DNA of 64,000 bases from Camellia lanceoleosa (GCA_025200525.1 CM045761.1:62900009-62964008), one strand, 5' to 3'. Positions 24,591 through 36,644 are shown, numbered from the stretch's first letter. The notes: generated by a model from the sequence alone, not told the origin. Numbers and translations are program-made.

Positions 24591-25920
24591 TCATGCAAAA
24601 AGGTCATCCAAATCAGCATCCAAGTCAACCCGAGCTTCACCAGCTGGTAGCCCGGCATTGACGGGTAGGTCGGTCCCTACCACATCATCAACCACAATGG
24701 GCACCAATGGCTCCACCCGAGCTGACTAGGCAATTTGAAGACCGAGATCATTGGCAACAACCGGGGCATTGTTGGGTTCTGGGGATGCCTCTTCTTCTTC
24801 CTCAACTTGAAGAAATTTTTGCTGAATGGCGTTGGCATACTCCGCCATGTAGCTCGGTATGAAATGTGGAGAAGGGTTCTGGAAAACCTCGGTCTCTTGG
24901 TCATGACCGAGCTTTGCCACAGCCGCCTTACATCCACACTTGAAAAATATATCTTTTGCGGCTTCACATTATTGGATGTAAGTGGCCTCCCCCTCCTTGT
25001 AACCGCGGTCATCCGTATCTTCCACACTCTTCTCCAGTCGAGCTATCTCTGCATCCTTTTTTATCTCGAGCTTGGCCAGCTCGCGCAGGTATTTATCTTT
25101 CAACTCGGTCGAAGCCTTTTGCTTCTCTGCTTCAGCCGAGTTGACTAGCCCGGTCAGGCAGGCTATTTCGGTATGCAGCTCGGTCATTTTCTGCTTGGAC
25201 TTTTCTAGCTCGGCCGACTTAGCGTTGGCCTCTGCCACGGCTTGCCGAGTGGTCTTATGTAGCTCCAGCACACACTCATGTGCAATGTGGTTTTTCTGCA
25301 TAGCCTGCAAGAGGGCGGTAAGCAATTGGAAGTAAAACCGAGCAAACAGATGCACAAAATTGGAAAACAAAAAAGTACACACCAGCACCATCGATTTGGT
25401 GGCCGAGCGGATGGCTTTGAGCTTAGTGAGATGGTCATGGTGTTCCATATCAGAGGGCAACCACACACTCTTAGCTAGGTTAAAGGCAAGCGTGTGGTCT
25501 TTGTCTGCCACCACTGAATCTGTGTCTCTTATGGCTCGGTTACTGTATGATAATTTTGGGGACCACTCAGAGGAGCTAGCCCGGTCAGAACGCTTAGGTT
25601 CTAGGCTTGGTGGTGTGGATTGGGGAAGTATGGTGTCTTCTTCATTAACGAGGTGTGGCTCGGTTGTGGAAGTCCGAGCGCGTTTGCTTGGCCGAGATGA
25701 TGAAGGCTGGGCGGTTAGAAGGGCTACCACAGCCTCTTGTGTTTGGCCGGCTTGTGGTACCTTGACTTGATTTGTTTCGGTGATGAGGGCCCTAACTGCT
25801 CTCTTCTTGGCCATTTCTTGTTTTGCTGTTAATGGGATCAAATTGATTTGAGGTAGTGTTAGATCTGGTTCTGGAGAGGGTTCTAGAAGGAAATCTGTCA
25901 CCCTGGTCTTCCTTCTACTA
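24591..25920 (-). pseudogene. Antisense gene in Tat element, coiled-coil and acidic C-terminal part
   Basis: A minus-strand frame runs from the ATG at 25814 (MAKKRAV) to TGA at 24591-24593, 408 codons, with only two in-frame stops (TAA 24969-24971 and TAG 24726-24728). In the same phase it is open upstream to about 25920 without an ATG. N-terminal part: Ser/Thr-rich with a basic RPSKRART. Middle: a heptad-rich coiled coil (about residues 160-270). Then an E-rich stretch (QVEEEEEASPEP) and an acidic tail ending DLDADLDDLFA. A possible 78-nt intron (25382 to 25305, GTGTGT..TTGCAG) keeps frame. Similar coiled-coil proteins are encoded antisense in other plant Tat elements. Function is unknown. 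Confidence 0.72.
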
Positions 25921-26130
25921 CTGTATCTTTATGTCGGTTCACAGTTGAGTAGCTCAACCTAACCTCGATCACGGTATCGTAGCGCGGCGCGGAGTGCGTC
26001 TAGATTGGGGTAACTGTACTGCGACTTTAGATGGTTCAAGTCTGCATAAGGAAAAAAGCAACGGTTAGCACAGTGCGAAATTAATAAATAGAGTAAAGAA
26101 CGTACGAAGCTAAAACTGAGGTATTTATAC

Positions 26131-26760
26131 CAACTACTCCCTTATTCCAGTTAATTCGGTCGCCCGGGATTTGGGCCTCCTAGTCTTCAAAGTTGCCCAA
26201 GGCCTAGAAAAAATCATCATCATTTACATCTTTGTCTGGTGTATTTTTAATTATTTTCTCTCGGCGGCGTCTTATTCTTAAGTAATACACCTAGCCGTCT
26301 TCATTCTGGCCGAGGGAGTATTAGTGAAATAGCTCGGCTAAATCGAGGTTGAGGCCAAGCTGGCGGTTTAGCTCGGCGATGGCATTTATTATTCTGTACG
26401 AATTTTTGGAAAGCTGGGTGGGGCAAAGTCTTGTTTGTCTAAGGAATTCACAAAGAAAAGGCTGAACGGGAAAACGGAGACTAGCCTCTATAATGGATAT
26501 GACGGAGAAAGGAATGGCTTGGAATTTTCCCGAGGAGTGGTGTCTAGTTCGGCTAAACTGAGATGAACATCATCAGGGATGTTGTAGTCCCTTCAGAACT
26601 CGGCTATAGCCCCTGGAGAGTTTACTAATAATCTATACTTGCCCATGTGGACTTAAATTATATATAAATTAGCCTGAAGTGCTAGCTCGGTGATGAAATG
26701 ACGTTGAGTATCTCGGTTGAACGTGCAAGGAAGTGCCTGGCCAACCTAGTCAGAGTCTGC
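26131..26760 (-). pseudogene. Antisense gene in Tat element, N-terminal domain resembling 'putative gypsy type transposon' proteins
   Basis: Minus-strand reading from 26760 gives an open stretch interrupted mainly by TAG and TGA. Recognisable pieces are RDYNIPDDVHLSLAELD, FPVQPFLCEFLRQTRLCP, RIINAIAELNRQLGLNLDL and VYYLRIRRRREKIIKN. This pattern (planning an exon with 'fplhpFl.efl...pt'-like core, then WVYY) resembles the plant domain catalogued as 'putative gypsy type transposon' (Transposase_28), which is commonly joined to coiled-coil tails. A one-base frameshift lies near 26518. TTTGCAG precedes 26757 as a possible splice acceptor. It is inferred to be upstream exon(s) of the gene at 24591-25920; the exact introns were not resolved. 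Confidence 0.6.
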
Positions 26761-27680
26761 AAAGTAGAGATGAGAAGTGTAAAGCCCAAATCGTTGGACC
26801 GCGTTAAGTATAAAGGCAAAAATGAATGTAAAGCCTAGCTCGGTTATGTGGGATATTATCCATTCTTAGTTCGGTTGGAGCGAGGAATTTTAGCTCGGCA
26901 AAATGAAATAAAAGGTTCTTAGATTGATTGAAACCAAGGAGTGGCGTGAAGTTTTAGTTCGGTTATTGGGGAAGTTATCTAGTTTGGCTGGGTGCACACC
27001 TAAAAAGTTCCCTAGTTCGATTGTACCTAAGCCTTGAGTTGCCCAAATAGGTTTTTAGCTCGGTCACACCACGATTCTAGATTCAAACTTCATGTTTTTT
27101 GAATCCAGAGGGTGTGTTCTTAAGCACGAACCTATGGTTTGGGGTGCAGTTTTTGGTACTATTTGTTCTTACCCATTTCATCAAAACTACGAGTGTGTTT
27201 CGTAGAATATATGAGTTTATGCATCTATATTATATATATTCGTAAAGTGAATGAAGGAAAGAGAAGAGATTTGATCCACGTACCAGTTCAAGGTGGGGGC
27301 GAAGATTGAAACGATGCGGTGAAAACACGAGCTTTGAGATCTAGTGTTGAGGAAAAATGGAGGCTCGGAAGGTAGAGAGAAGATGATGAATAGTGGTATG
27401 TTTGGTTCAAAGTGTAGGGTTTTTTGTGAAGAATGTGAATTTGGGCGAGACTGTTCAAATTTTGCGAAGTGCGAAGGTGGCGTGGCAGCTGTATTTGACC
27501 AATAAAAGCTAGCCACGTGTCCAAGAGAATAAATGCGATTCGGTTATGCGATGTTGAAAAAGACGTTTGAATGGACAAATTAGTAGCCGATATCAATTTA
27601 GCTCGATTGAAGGCCACTTTTAGCTCGGTGATAAAAAGGTAATCCCAAATCATGCATGGCAGATGGAATTAAGGGCCAAT
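26761..27680. other. 3' untranslated region of Tat element / putative antisense promoter and leader
   Basis: No protein is recognised on either strand. It contains repeated AGCTCGGT words (about 26838, 26893, 27057, 27611) and, on the minus strand, CT-rich leader-like sequence (about 27390-27360) downstream of the 3' LTR. A promoter for the antisense gene here or in the 3' LTR is plausible but unproven. Short minus-strand frames at 27217-27653 look spurious. Confidence 0.4.
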
Positions 27681-28406
27681 TGAGAGGGGAGTTTTTATGT
27701 GCATTAGAGCCAAGCTAGGCCCAGGCGTAGTGAGGGGCTGCTTTATGCGCCGGGGTAAAAAGGGCTTAGTGAAGTGGACCATAGTGTTAGTTCGGTCCAA
27801 GGTTCTGATCACCACGGTCGGAATGGGGGTAATTATCTCGGTCAAAGTATTTGGAGCTGAGATATTTGTTTTTCTTGTGGTGAACCTTGCTCTTGTTAGC
27901 TCGGTCAAGACTTGCTATGGTTAGCTCGGTCTCAACAGCCAAAACCAAAGTACAAGTGAACAATAGCTGAGCTATGCAATACATGGAAAGGCACTTTATT
28001 GAATATGACAAAGGGCTAGTATTAGCTCGGTCATACTGTTATCCAACCGGGGTAAAACCATCTTACTTAGTTTAAGCAGTGAGGGGGGGTGTTGAAGGAT
28101 AAGCATTATCTTTCATGAGTGTGATTCCTAGGAGGACTCTACATGGAGGAATAAGAGTCCTACTAGGATTGTGCCAGGCAAAAGTTACAAAAGCACACAA
28201 CAGAACCTATGTAGAGGTAACACAACTTTGATTCCCGAATACACAGTCTATTTGTCTGTTTTGTTGACTTAGGCATCGGAGAGGTATCCGGCACCCACCC
28301 GCCGACTAGCTCACGTTTGTGTTTTCAGGGAGTAAAGCGACGATGTTTGGAGGAGCGCAGACTTAATCAACAGGATTATACGAGAAGATAATTTCATGCT
28401 CGTACA
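27681..28406 (+). repeat. 3' LTR of Tat gypsy element
   Basis: It is 726 bp, begins TGAGAGGGGAG and ends CTCGTACA, followed by the TCTCT duplication. It differs from the 5' LTR at scattered positions, so the insertion is not recent. It carries the same four TTAGCTCGGT or TTAGTTCGGT words. Confidence 0.92.
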
Positions 28407-28411
28407 TCTCT

Positions 28412-30780
28412 CTAAAACTCTTATTCTCTTTACAAATACACCTTGATCTAGTGGTTTCTTAACCATGGCCCTTAGGGGAAAATGGTAGAGCTTGCCTAGG
28501 GCTTCCATTTAATCTTAGTAGATCATGTTTTCTCCAAGAGCTAGGGATTCTTGTGCTTTTTTTTCAATGCTTCACTATAAATAGACATGTGGTACTTTTT
28601 ATTACATTAAAAGTATGATTTTCATGTTTAAACTCATTAAACACGTTTGGGTTGGTTTGGGCTTGAGTTGGTGAGTTTGTGATTTGGCTTTGTGGGTTAT
28701 TACGAATTGGTTGTTATGTTGAGATGTCGAGTTAGGAAGCCTTGGCTTCTAACTAAGGATTTGTGGATAGAAGATGAGTAATGTTATGTAAATGGTGAGT
28801 TGTGCCTATTATAAGCAGTTTGGGGGTTTTTAAGAATGATAACAAATGAGTGTTTGGGTGTGTAGAAAATGTGGGGACTTTGGAGTTATGTTTCAAAACA
28901 AACGGATATTTTGTTAACTCTTTTATAAAATAGAGAACAGTATTTAGTTGTACTTAATTAATGTTATGGATTATGAGATTGGTGTCTAGAGTTTTCTCCT
29001 TGACCGTTGGTGGAAGATGGTATTGCTTGTTGTTAGATATAGGTTATGAGTACTACTGTAGGGTGAGCAATGTAATATAGGATGGTATGTTGTTGATTGT
29101 AAATGGACATTGTAAATAGACAATTTCATTATTGAGTTATGGATTATGTTGTTAAAGAGGTAATTGGAATGTGTATAAATGTTGTTATGTTATGAGATGG
29201 CTGTTGGATAGTATGATTTTGGTGTTTAGTAATTCGTATTGTGTTTTGGAAACATTTTTAAAATGTAAGAAAATCCATTGTTGAACGGCGGTGTGTGGAG
29301 CATATTTTGAAGGAAGTGGGTTAATGTATTTGACTGTTAATAGTCAGGATTGTGATAATTAGATTAGGTATATGTATTACACCCATGTATTATTTATGTT
29401 GGTTAGCTTGTTATGCTTTCAATGTGATGTTGTTTGGGGGTCTGTTTCCCACTGTATTGAGCCGACAAAGCATAGCGCCTTGACAGAGGTTTCCTTGTCC
29501 CTTCCGGTTTGCATTCAATAAAATGTGAAAGGGGATCCATTTCCCGCCATATCTGGGCTGGCAAAACATGGCGCTTTGTGATAGGTTCTTTGTTTCCTTC
29601 TGATTTAAACCCGATAAAGTATGACTTAAGGGGCACCCCCTACAGGGTGAGGCCGATAAAGTGTTATGTGTTATCTGTGTTATGGAATCTATCATCCGTG
29701 CTGTATGTCGGCGGAGATGAAATTGGTCATATGTATTATTCTCGGTTATTTATTTTTAGATATGTGCATTATTGATCTTTCGTGTTGTGGTTGTCTGTTA
29801 GTCCTTGGGCCTATGGCTAGAAAAGATAGTTGATGTATTGGTGTGCAGATAAGTATGGTGTAGTGATATGTGGAGTTAGGTTATGACTTGTATATGAGGT
29901 TGTGTTTTCAAAATAGATGTTTAGGTAAAATTCTTTTATGTTAACATGGAGGGTTTTATCAAATGAAGAATGGGGTTTTGAAATGTGTGTTGGAAGATAA
30001 ATGAGAATTTCTAAGAGAAGCAATGGTTTTTATACTGTGTTGAGTAAAGAGAAACTTTTTGAGAAAAACAAATTTATATGAATATACTTTTGGATATTGT
30101 GCCTGTTTGGTGCAGCTTAAAAGTTGCTTATTTTAGCTTTTAGCTTAATTTAAGCTATTTTGATGTGTTTGGTTTAGCTTATAGCTTATAGCTTATAGCT
30201 TTTTGGAAGTCAGAAATCAGCTTATTCTTTGAGTGGGGCAGGAGACGCTTAATTTATAAGTCAGAAATCAGCTTATGTTCATAATTATAAGCTATAAGCT
30301 GTTTAGGCATAAGATATAAACACTTTCCCACAGCTCTACCAAACAGGGCTATTAACTGGCATACTACTTATACGGTATATCATAGTGCATGCATGATCAT
30401 TTTTATCTATATGTTGTGATTGGTTAGTATCTTCGAGATCTCTACTGAGCTTAGTGCTTAGCCCATGTATTGACAAATTTTTTCAGGTACAAGGTTGGAA
30501 GATTGTTCGAGACTGATGTCTTTTACTTTGCTGGCCATGGAGCCTTTTATTTGTCGGCCGAGAGCCATGTATTGTATAAAGGTAAATCCCTTTTTTTTTT
30601 ATTGTTATTTAATGTAATTCTAAGGGCATTGTACAATATCTTATTTATATATCATCATCATTGTCGTAACAGAATGTTACTATTTATTTTGTACCTGTTC
30701 TTGAATGAATGCAGTCTTTTCAAATGGTAATAATGTAAGGATTTGGTAATGAATTCGGGTAATAAAAAGTGGGCTTTACA
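28412..30780 (+). repeat. PLF-3, 3' part
   Basis: Continuation of PLF-3 after the Tat insertion. Non-coding. The open frame at 30470-30730 coincides with the conserved acceptor-like module and shows no protein similarity I recognise. The segment 29400-29680 contains three imperfect copies of a GATAAAG / GGCAAAACATGGCG / TTCC word group, an internal degenerate repeat. Confidence 0.7.
30102..30348. mobile_element. Small hAT-like MITE
   Basis: Terminal inverted repeats CCTGTTTGGT (30102) and ACCAAACAGG (ending 30348) enclose AGCTTATAGCTTATAGCTTA-type subterminal repeats that recur in inverse order (TTATAAGCTATAAGC near 30284). This structure is typical of plant hAT MITEs. No clean 8-bp duplication was seen. 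It is inserted in PLF-3. Confidence 0.7.
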
Positions 30781-31552
30781 TTTTTAAATTTTTAAAAATT
30801 ATTTCTACTCACCAAAGATGAAGTTATATAAAAATCACAAATTTTTTATTTTTTTACCAAATTATTTTTTAGTATGTGTTTGGATGATAATCATATAATG
30901 TGTGGTTGTTTTTGTTGATTTTTTGGATGGTTATCATGTATAAGATGGTTGTATTTATTATTAATAGATATTTTTGAATGGTTATTATGTAATGGATAGT
31001 TGTTATACTTTTAATGTATGATCGATATGTTTAATATTTGAAATATTTTTAGTTTTGGATTTTTTAATTTGATGGATTGATTTAATAATGATATCAAAGT
31101 TGTCGCTATGTTTGGCTTTCGAACAAATAAAAACTTCTTTAACAAAAATAAATATTAAAAAAATTATTTTAAAAAATTATTTCTACCCTCCTAAGAGATA
31201 AAATTATATAAAAATAATGTGTTTTTAATTTTTTTACCAATTTAATTTTTAATTTCTTAGAAAAATATTTTGAAAATAGATTCTAAAAATCAAACCACAC
31301 AGAACTTTATAACCAAAAAAGTTCAAACATTATTCATTAAAAAAATGTCATTATATTTCAAACAACATATAAATTAACCAACACAAAATAAGTTGTATGA
31401 TGACTTTGCCCTTTAAATGGAGCAACAATGTCTTCAATTGTCTTTATTTGGAACAAGATTCAAAATTCAAGATTAAATGTATCACATTTGAAAGGTTAGG
31501 GACCAAAGTGACACAAGCTCCAAACTATAGAAACTGTTAGTGTAATTTGCCC

Positions 31553-32540
31553 GTGATGATATTCTACTTTATAATTTATTAAATATCCATTCCAGATTTA
31601 GTAAAATAACTTTTTTACTCTATGTAATGTGTTTACGACAACTGATGGCATGCAACTATATCATACTCTAGAGAATGATAATATATTGTATGCCACTAGA
31701 TTAACAGTTAAAGATCATCATGGTAAGATTACTTTTCATTGACTTTTATAATATCTATATGCATATTCAGATCTTGATATTGATAAATTATATTTTCTCA
31801 ACTTCAAAGTCCACGTCTCGCTACATGCAAATACAGCAAGTTGTATACTAATCCTTCATTCTGTCATATAAATCATATTCAAGTGTGGTATGTTATGATT
31901 GTATAATATTAACCAATTACGTATGACAATATAATTCTCACAATTATATATAATGACATGTTTATTTAGGCTTGCTATGAATCCTATATCACAAAAGTTC
32001 GTATCAAAAAAATAGATTCTCAATTTCACAATCATTGGTAATATCAAATGCCAAATGAATTTGAATGCGTGATTTTGCACCTATCGAAGGTAAGAATTCT
32101 TAACATTCCAAGTAATGAAAGTTAAACGATATGTATATATATTCATTTATAAAGAGAGATTAATTTAAGTTTTTCCAAATATTTTATAGGTTTTATATTT
32201 GCGAATGCTTGGGTACATCAAACAAATTGATGTTGACAACCTTTGGATTGATTTGTTCAAAAGTTGCTATCAAAAAATTGAATATCATTATGGTCACATT
32301 GTTTGTCGTCACTATATACATGATGATATTGATATTATAACAAGATAATTTCCTTTCGGTAAATAATTCCTATGTATAATAATAATTCAGACTTAACAAA
32401 TGTTTTAATTTTTTATTAGGTATAATATTTTCTTTTAACAAGTGTTTTCTTTTTTGATTAGATACAATGTTAACATTGTGATTAAAGACGATATTGGTTC
32501 AATAAATCTCCTGTTTAAGATAAATGAGCGAGTTTATCTT
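31553..32540. other. Unique-looking AT-rich sequence left of the CACTA element, no gene assigned
   Basis: With 41159-42078 this formed one stretch before the CACTA element landed. There are short frames with some amino-acid complexity, for example one near 32190-32350 reading YLRMLGYIKQIDVDNLW, but no domain was recognised and stops are frequent. It could be a decayed transposon or host gene. Confidence 0.35.
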
Positions 32541-33629
32541 CACTACAAAAAATCAAGATTTAGCAGGCCAAAAGCCGCTAAAAGCGGGAAAAAATGTCGC
32601 TAAAAACTAGAAGACTTTTACTGCGATTGAAATAGCGACAGCCAAACCGCCACAATAAACGCGTCGACATATCCTTATAGTGGCGTTTTCCTCAACCATT
32701 GGTATCGTTATTTTTATTGCGATGGTCGATGTAGTGATAGTTTCAAATGTCGCTATATATTAAATTTACCCATTACTTGCTAACTTTATAGCTACGAATT
32801 CATTGCTACTATATCCTTCACTTTGCGACATTACGTGAACATTGCTATATTTTGACTCTATTCCATCGGTTTTACTTGTCACTATAGCCATAAATTCTTT
32901 TTGAATTTTATTTACAATGACGGTTATTAAGCGGTTATAGGCTATTTTATTATTCAATTACCAATAATATATAGCTTGAAATTTTTAATGATTTGCTAAC
33001 CATTAATGGTTGTTTCTCACTTATCCTACTCACATTATATATCTATAAAAACACTATTTTATTCTAATGGCTCAATACTCAATAATTGTAAAAAAAAAAA
33101 AAAGTTACGTATTTTCATAATCCCAAAATATCCAAAACCCCTTAATTAAAGGGTTCATTACATAAGCCTATAATACAAAATAGATCCAATATTTCTAGCA
33201 AACTAATAGCCCACACCATAATATAAAAGGTATGAATAAACTTGTCACATGACAATTGTACTCAAAAGTATTACTCATGACGCCATTTTATAAAGACCTC
33301 CATAAAAAATGTTCAAATCGAGAAATGACATCCATTGTTTGATACTTTCTTGTTGTCTTATTTCCTACAATAAAAATGATTGAATGAGCATAAGTATCAT
33401 TTTCAATTTCAAAATCTATAAAGAAAATTTAGACTACAAATAATCCTTGACAAGTCTTATTTTTTTGGTAAGTATGTGGTTTACGTATCAAAAAATAAAG
33501 ATTACAATGAAGTTGAAGATCATAGTTGCATATTAAGATAGATCAGCCATTAAGAGAGAAACAATAGCAAATGGGAAAAAAAAAATACAGTAATGCAGAA
33601 GTGTAAGGTGGCTAAAGATTTAAGAAACA

Positions 33630-34965
33630 AATTGTTCTCAATTTGTGCAGTTAGTTCTTCTTGTTGTTCTTTAAGCACTGTGAGTTAATTTCTAAGATTA
33701 GATATGGATGAAGACATCTAAAGGGCTTAGAACATGTAAGCAAGCAACTAACAATTATTAATGTCTAGGAAATTATATCTAAATATGTGCCCACCTCCCC
33801 TCTGCTATTACTCCTAAGTATAGAACTCTGATAAAGAACACCTTCCACAAAGCCTTTTAAGTTTGGATCTTGCTTTCGGCTTCTGTTTTGCCAAGTGGTC
33901 TCTCGCCTATAGGTAATCACTAATAGCCTCCTTGCCTCACCTTACTCTCAATCTCTCATAGTCAGCATATCACTCAAGAAGAGGATTATATTATGAATGA
34001 ACAACGGTTTTGAAAATGGATTTTTATTCATATACTATAAACATAAACATTACAATTGAAAGACTCTTACAAACAAATGTTCTTTTTTTTGTAGATGAAA
34101 AGAAGTTATTACTCATGCTATATGTAATACTCTCTATTTTTCAATGTGCCCTTGAACATAAGACTCTCCTTCTTTATATATCTTGAGGGCAAACTCCAAA
34201 GCTCGAATGTTAAACATATCCAAATAAAATATAAGATGCCAACAAGTTGGCATTTGGACTGAATCAACCAATAAAGCCAAACATTAGCAACAACCACTAA
34301 ATCAAGCAACCAATAACAGCATCCAAGGGTCTATTTTTTAATTGTATATTACAGTTTGATCCATTGCTGATATTCAAATTTGTTCGATTGCCCAATTCTC
34401 CATTTCACTAGTTTGTTTTGTATTTTTTATAGTTATCAGTAAAGGAAGCAAAGTAGAAAGTCAACCTATCAAATTTCAATTTTGTCCAAACCAACTAACA
34501 TTTTATTGGTAGAGAAGTCATTAACATTGGTTCTAAATTTTTGTCAATGTATGTGTATTGTAATGATGACTTACCCCGATTAAAAGGTTGTATTTCATGA
34601 CTCCCAAAAGAGGATCTCTGATATGTTTTGTGAAGAAGCCTGGTCCAGAATGCCACTAGATCCATCTATCGCTCAATTTATACAACAAAGTTTACATGAG
34701 TATGCATAAATTTAGAAAATGATAACATATGATAAATACATCATTTAGATAAATATGTTATATGTAGTTATACCTGCAAACCACTAGAACACTGTCTCTG
34801 TCTCATCAAAAATGCTACTTGCTCTTTTAAAGAGTTTATTACAGCATCTTGTGCTTGCAACTGAATACCTTGAGTTTGCAATTGATCACTTTTTCGACAT
34901 TTTGTGAACCGCTGCCTGCTGCCACAAATAACAAAGAAGAAGGAATTATAAGCAAAGATAAGCAC
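33630..34965 (-). pseudogene. Remnant coiled-coil exons in the CACTA element
   Basis: A minus-strand frame at about 34920-34770 encodes QLQTQGIQLQAQDAVINSLK and continues EQVAFLMRQRQ, preceded by GTGGCAG and followed by GTATAAC, so it looks like an exon with splice sites. A second stretch near 33720-33640 reads LKEQQEELTAQIE on the same strand. C-terminal coiled coils of this style occur in the accessory protein of plant CACTA elements (Transposase_24 type). I infer remnants of that gene; no catalytic domain is present. Confidence 0.45.
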
Positions 34966-36321
34966 CTAATTTATCCAAACCAAAGAACATAACTGGCTTA
35001 CAAATGTTGGAAAATCAATTTAGGAAACTATACTGTAATCTTGCAAAGATTTCTAAAGCCAAAATCATTTTGTTTATATCATTCATAAGGTACATGAGTG
35101 ATAGGAGAAATTGCTCTGCTCAGTGGGTTAGAAAATGTAGGATAATAATAACAATTAAACTGAAAATGATCCAGCACAATAAACTCCTTTTAATTTCCCC
35201 CCCCCCAAATTTTGTAATCACCCAACTGGCACAAAAAAAATCAGAAATGATCCAACCCACTCTTACCATCAACATGATTGGTGTATCCACAAGACCAAAC
35301 AAAACCCCATAAAGACCAAATGTGAAACAAAGTTGAACCTCAAAACCAAAAATGAGACCAAATGTCAAGCTAATTTCACACAGTGGCTGCTCTCAGCTCT
35401 GATCCAACCTACGTGTGTCACAATTAAATGTTAAAGCAATAAAATAATTACTAGATCCACATGATATTTTCGACATACTTCCAAAAAAGATAGTTTTCTA
35501 TAAGTTAAAAGCAATATAAATGATCAATACCAATGTCTATGTTCATCTCATTCCCCAATATCGCCATATTATGAAAAGGACTCAAGTTCTAAAACCAAAT
35601 ACTATCAGTCACTTCAAAATTCTCAGTCATTTGTAATTAGTTGCTAACCAAGAAACTCTTGCTAGAAATGATTCCAGAAATAGTTGGAAACACTAGATAC
35701 TAATGCCTTGTAGGTGACTACAAATCCACACAAAAAAAAAAAAAAAAGAGTCCTTTATCAACAAATTTCAAGAAATAGTTGGTCCATTTGCCAAGAATAA
35801 AAAACTAAACACTTGTCATTTCTTCAAGTATATATGTTAAAACAACAAAAAACAAAAATTCTATGCAGTTACAGGAATAGTTTTTTTTCTTAGAGAACTT
35901 CCTATGGAAGGATGAGAGAATCTTAAAAAATCTATGCAATGAAGAATTGCACATGGCATTGCACATAAGCACATTTTGTTGTTTATAACTTAATAACTTC
36001 CGCCTTTGGTGTAAGCTTTCCTATATTAGAAAATGCTAAAAAGAAAATCGATTGCTTTAATAAAAGATTAATTAGCTCATTTTTGGGCTTCTGTCATCCC
36101 TTGTTTTCTTTTTTCTTATTTCAGTGAAGTTAGATGAACTTGACTGTAACCTAAAAGTTTGTATATTGGATAGATTTAACTCCTAAAATGTGAAATCCAA
36201 TGGAAAAACTTCACAGTAGCAAGAATAAAACAAATGCTAGAATACAAGTTGTCCCCAACTAGATTTAATTCCTGAAATGTGAAATCCAACGCAAACTGCA
36301 ATGTGGAGCAATCAAATTCAT

Positions 36322-36322
36322 G

Positions 36323-36365
<43 letters not shown>

Positions 36366-36392
36366 ATATATATATATATATATATCTTTGTG
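36322..36392. repeat. CT then TA microsatellite
   Basis: A run of CT dinucleotides (about 36324-36360) passes into TATATATA (about 36366-36384). It lies inside the CACTA element. Translated frames across it are artefacts. Confidence 0.9.
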
Positions 36393-36644
36393 TGAGAGTG
36401 TGGAAATTTTTGGGTAAACTAGACCAACAAGGGTTCCACTTGATCTCTGCAAAGTCAAAAAAATCCAAATTCCAAAATGGTAGTGCTCCCTATGAGACAA
36501 CATTAATAATTTCACATAAACTCAAGTTGATAATGTTGTAATTTCACATTAACAATTGATTCAACACTACCAAGAACCAAACTTCATATATTAATTAATG
36601 GAATCAACAAGCTATAATGCATATATAGATAGATAGGTTAGTAC

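Larger units (their letters stand above)
16535..28406 (+). mobile_element. Ty3/gypsy element of the Tat lineage, 11.9 kb, with antisense gene
   Basis: It has complete LTR ends (TGAGAGGGAG to CGTACA) and a perfect 5-bp duplication TCTCT at 16530-16534 and 28407-28411. Order is 5' LTR, primer-binding site, gag, protease, RT, RNase H, a second (archaeal-like) RNase H, integrase, long tandem-repeat 3' region, minus-strand gene, 3' LTR. The second RNase H and the long repeat-bearing 3' region are known traits of the plant Tat lineage. Several stops and frameshifts in gag and pol make this copy inactive. Confidence 0.93.
16039..30780 (+). mobile_element. PLF-3, LTR-like repeat, split by the Tat gypsy element
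   Basis: Its two parts are 16039-16534 and 28412-30780, about 2.87 kb when joined. It is flanked by perfect TTTTT duplications (16034-16038, 30781-30785). It starts TATAGTGACTCTGG and ends GGGCTTTACA. A palindrome-like cluster (GCTCCAGCG, GCTTGAGTG, GCTCTAGAGCG and similar) lies at 16227-16420, followed by a CT-rich leader (16470-16500). The TTTTTTCAGGTAC acceptor-like module is at about 30477-30490. It contains a small hAT-like MITE (30102-30348). Confidence 0.82.
15835..31552. mobile_element. Mutator-like foldback MITE, copy 2, split by nested LTR elements
   Basis: The left part (15835-16038) and right part (30781-31552) together rebuild an element like 14248-15086. The left end AGGCAAATTACACCAA matches the inverse of the right end TTAGTGTAATTTGCCC. 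Flanking 9-mers TTGATGACA (15826-15834) and GTGATGATA (31553-31561) match at 7 of 9. The insertion of PLF-3 falls at the T-run that in copy 1 reads ATATTTTTGAATTTTT (about 14448). It is non-coding. Confidence 0.85.

Noticed and set aside
27217..27653. Two overlapping minus-strand frames beside the Tat 3' LTR
   Set aside because: They overlap each other in different frames and match nothing I recognise; more likely leader DNA for the antisense gene.
30470..30730. 86-codon forward frame in PLF-3
   Set aside because: It lies on the conserved acceptor-like module and no equivalent frame is open in PLF-2, PLF-5 or PLF-6.
31553..32540. Possible Ulp1-type protease or transposase fragment around the CACTA insertion
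   Set aside because: Some residues near 41340-41400 and 32190-32350 looked suggestive, but key motifs could not be found and stops are frequent; left unassigned.
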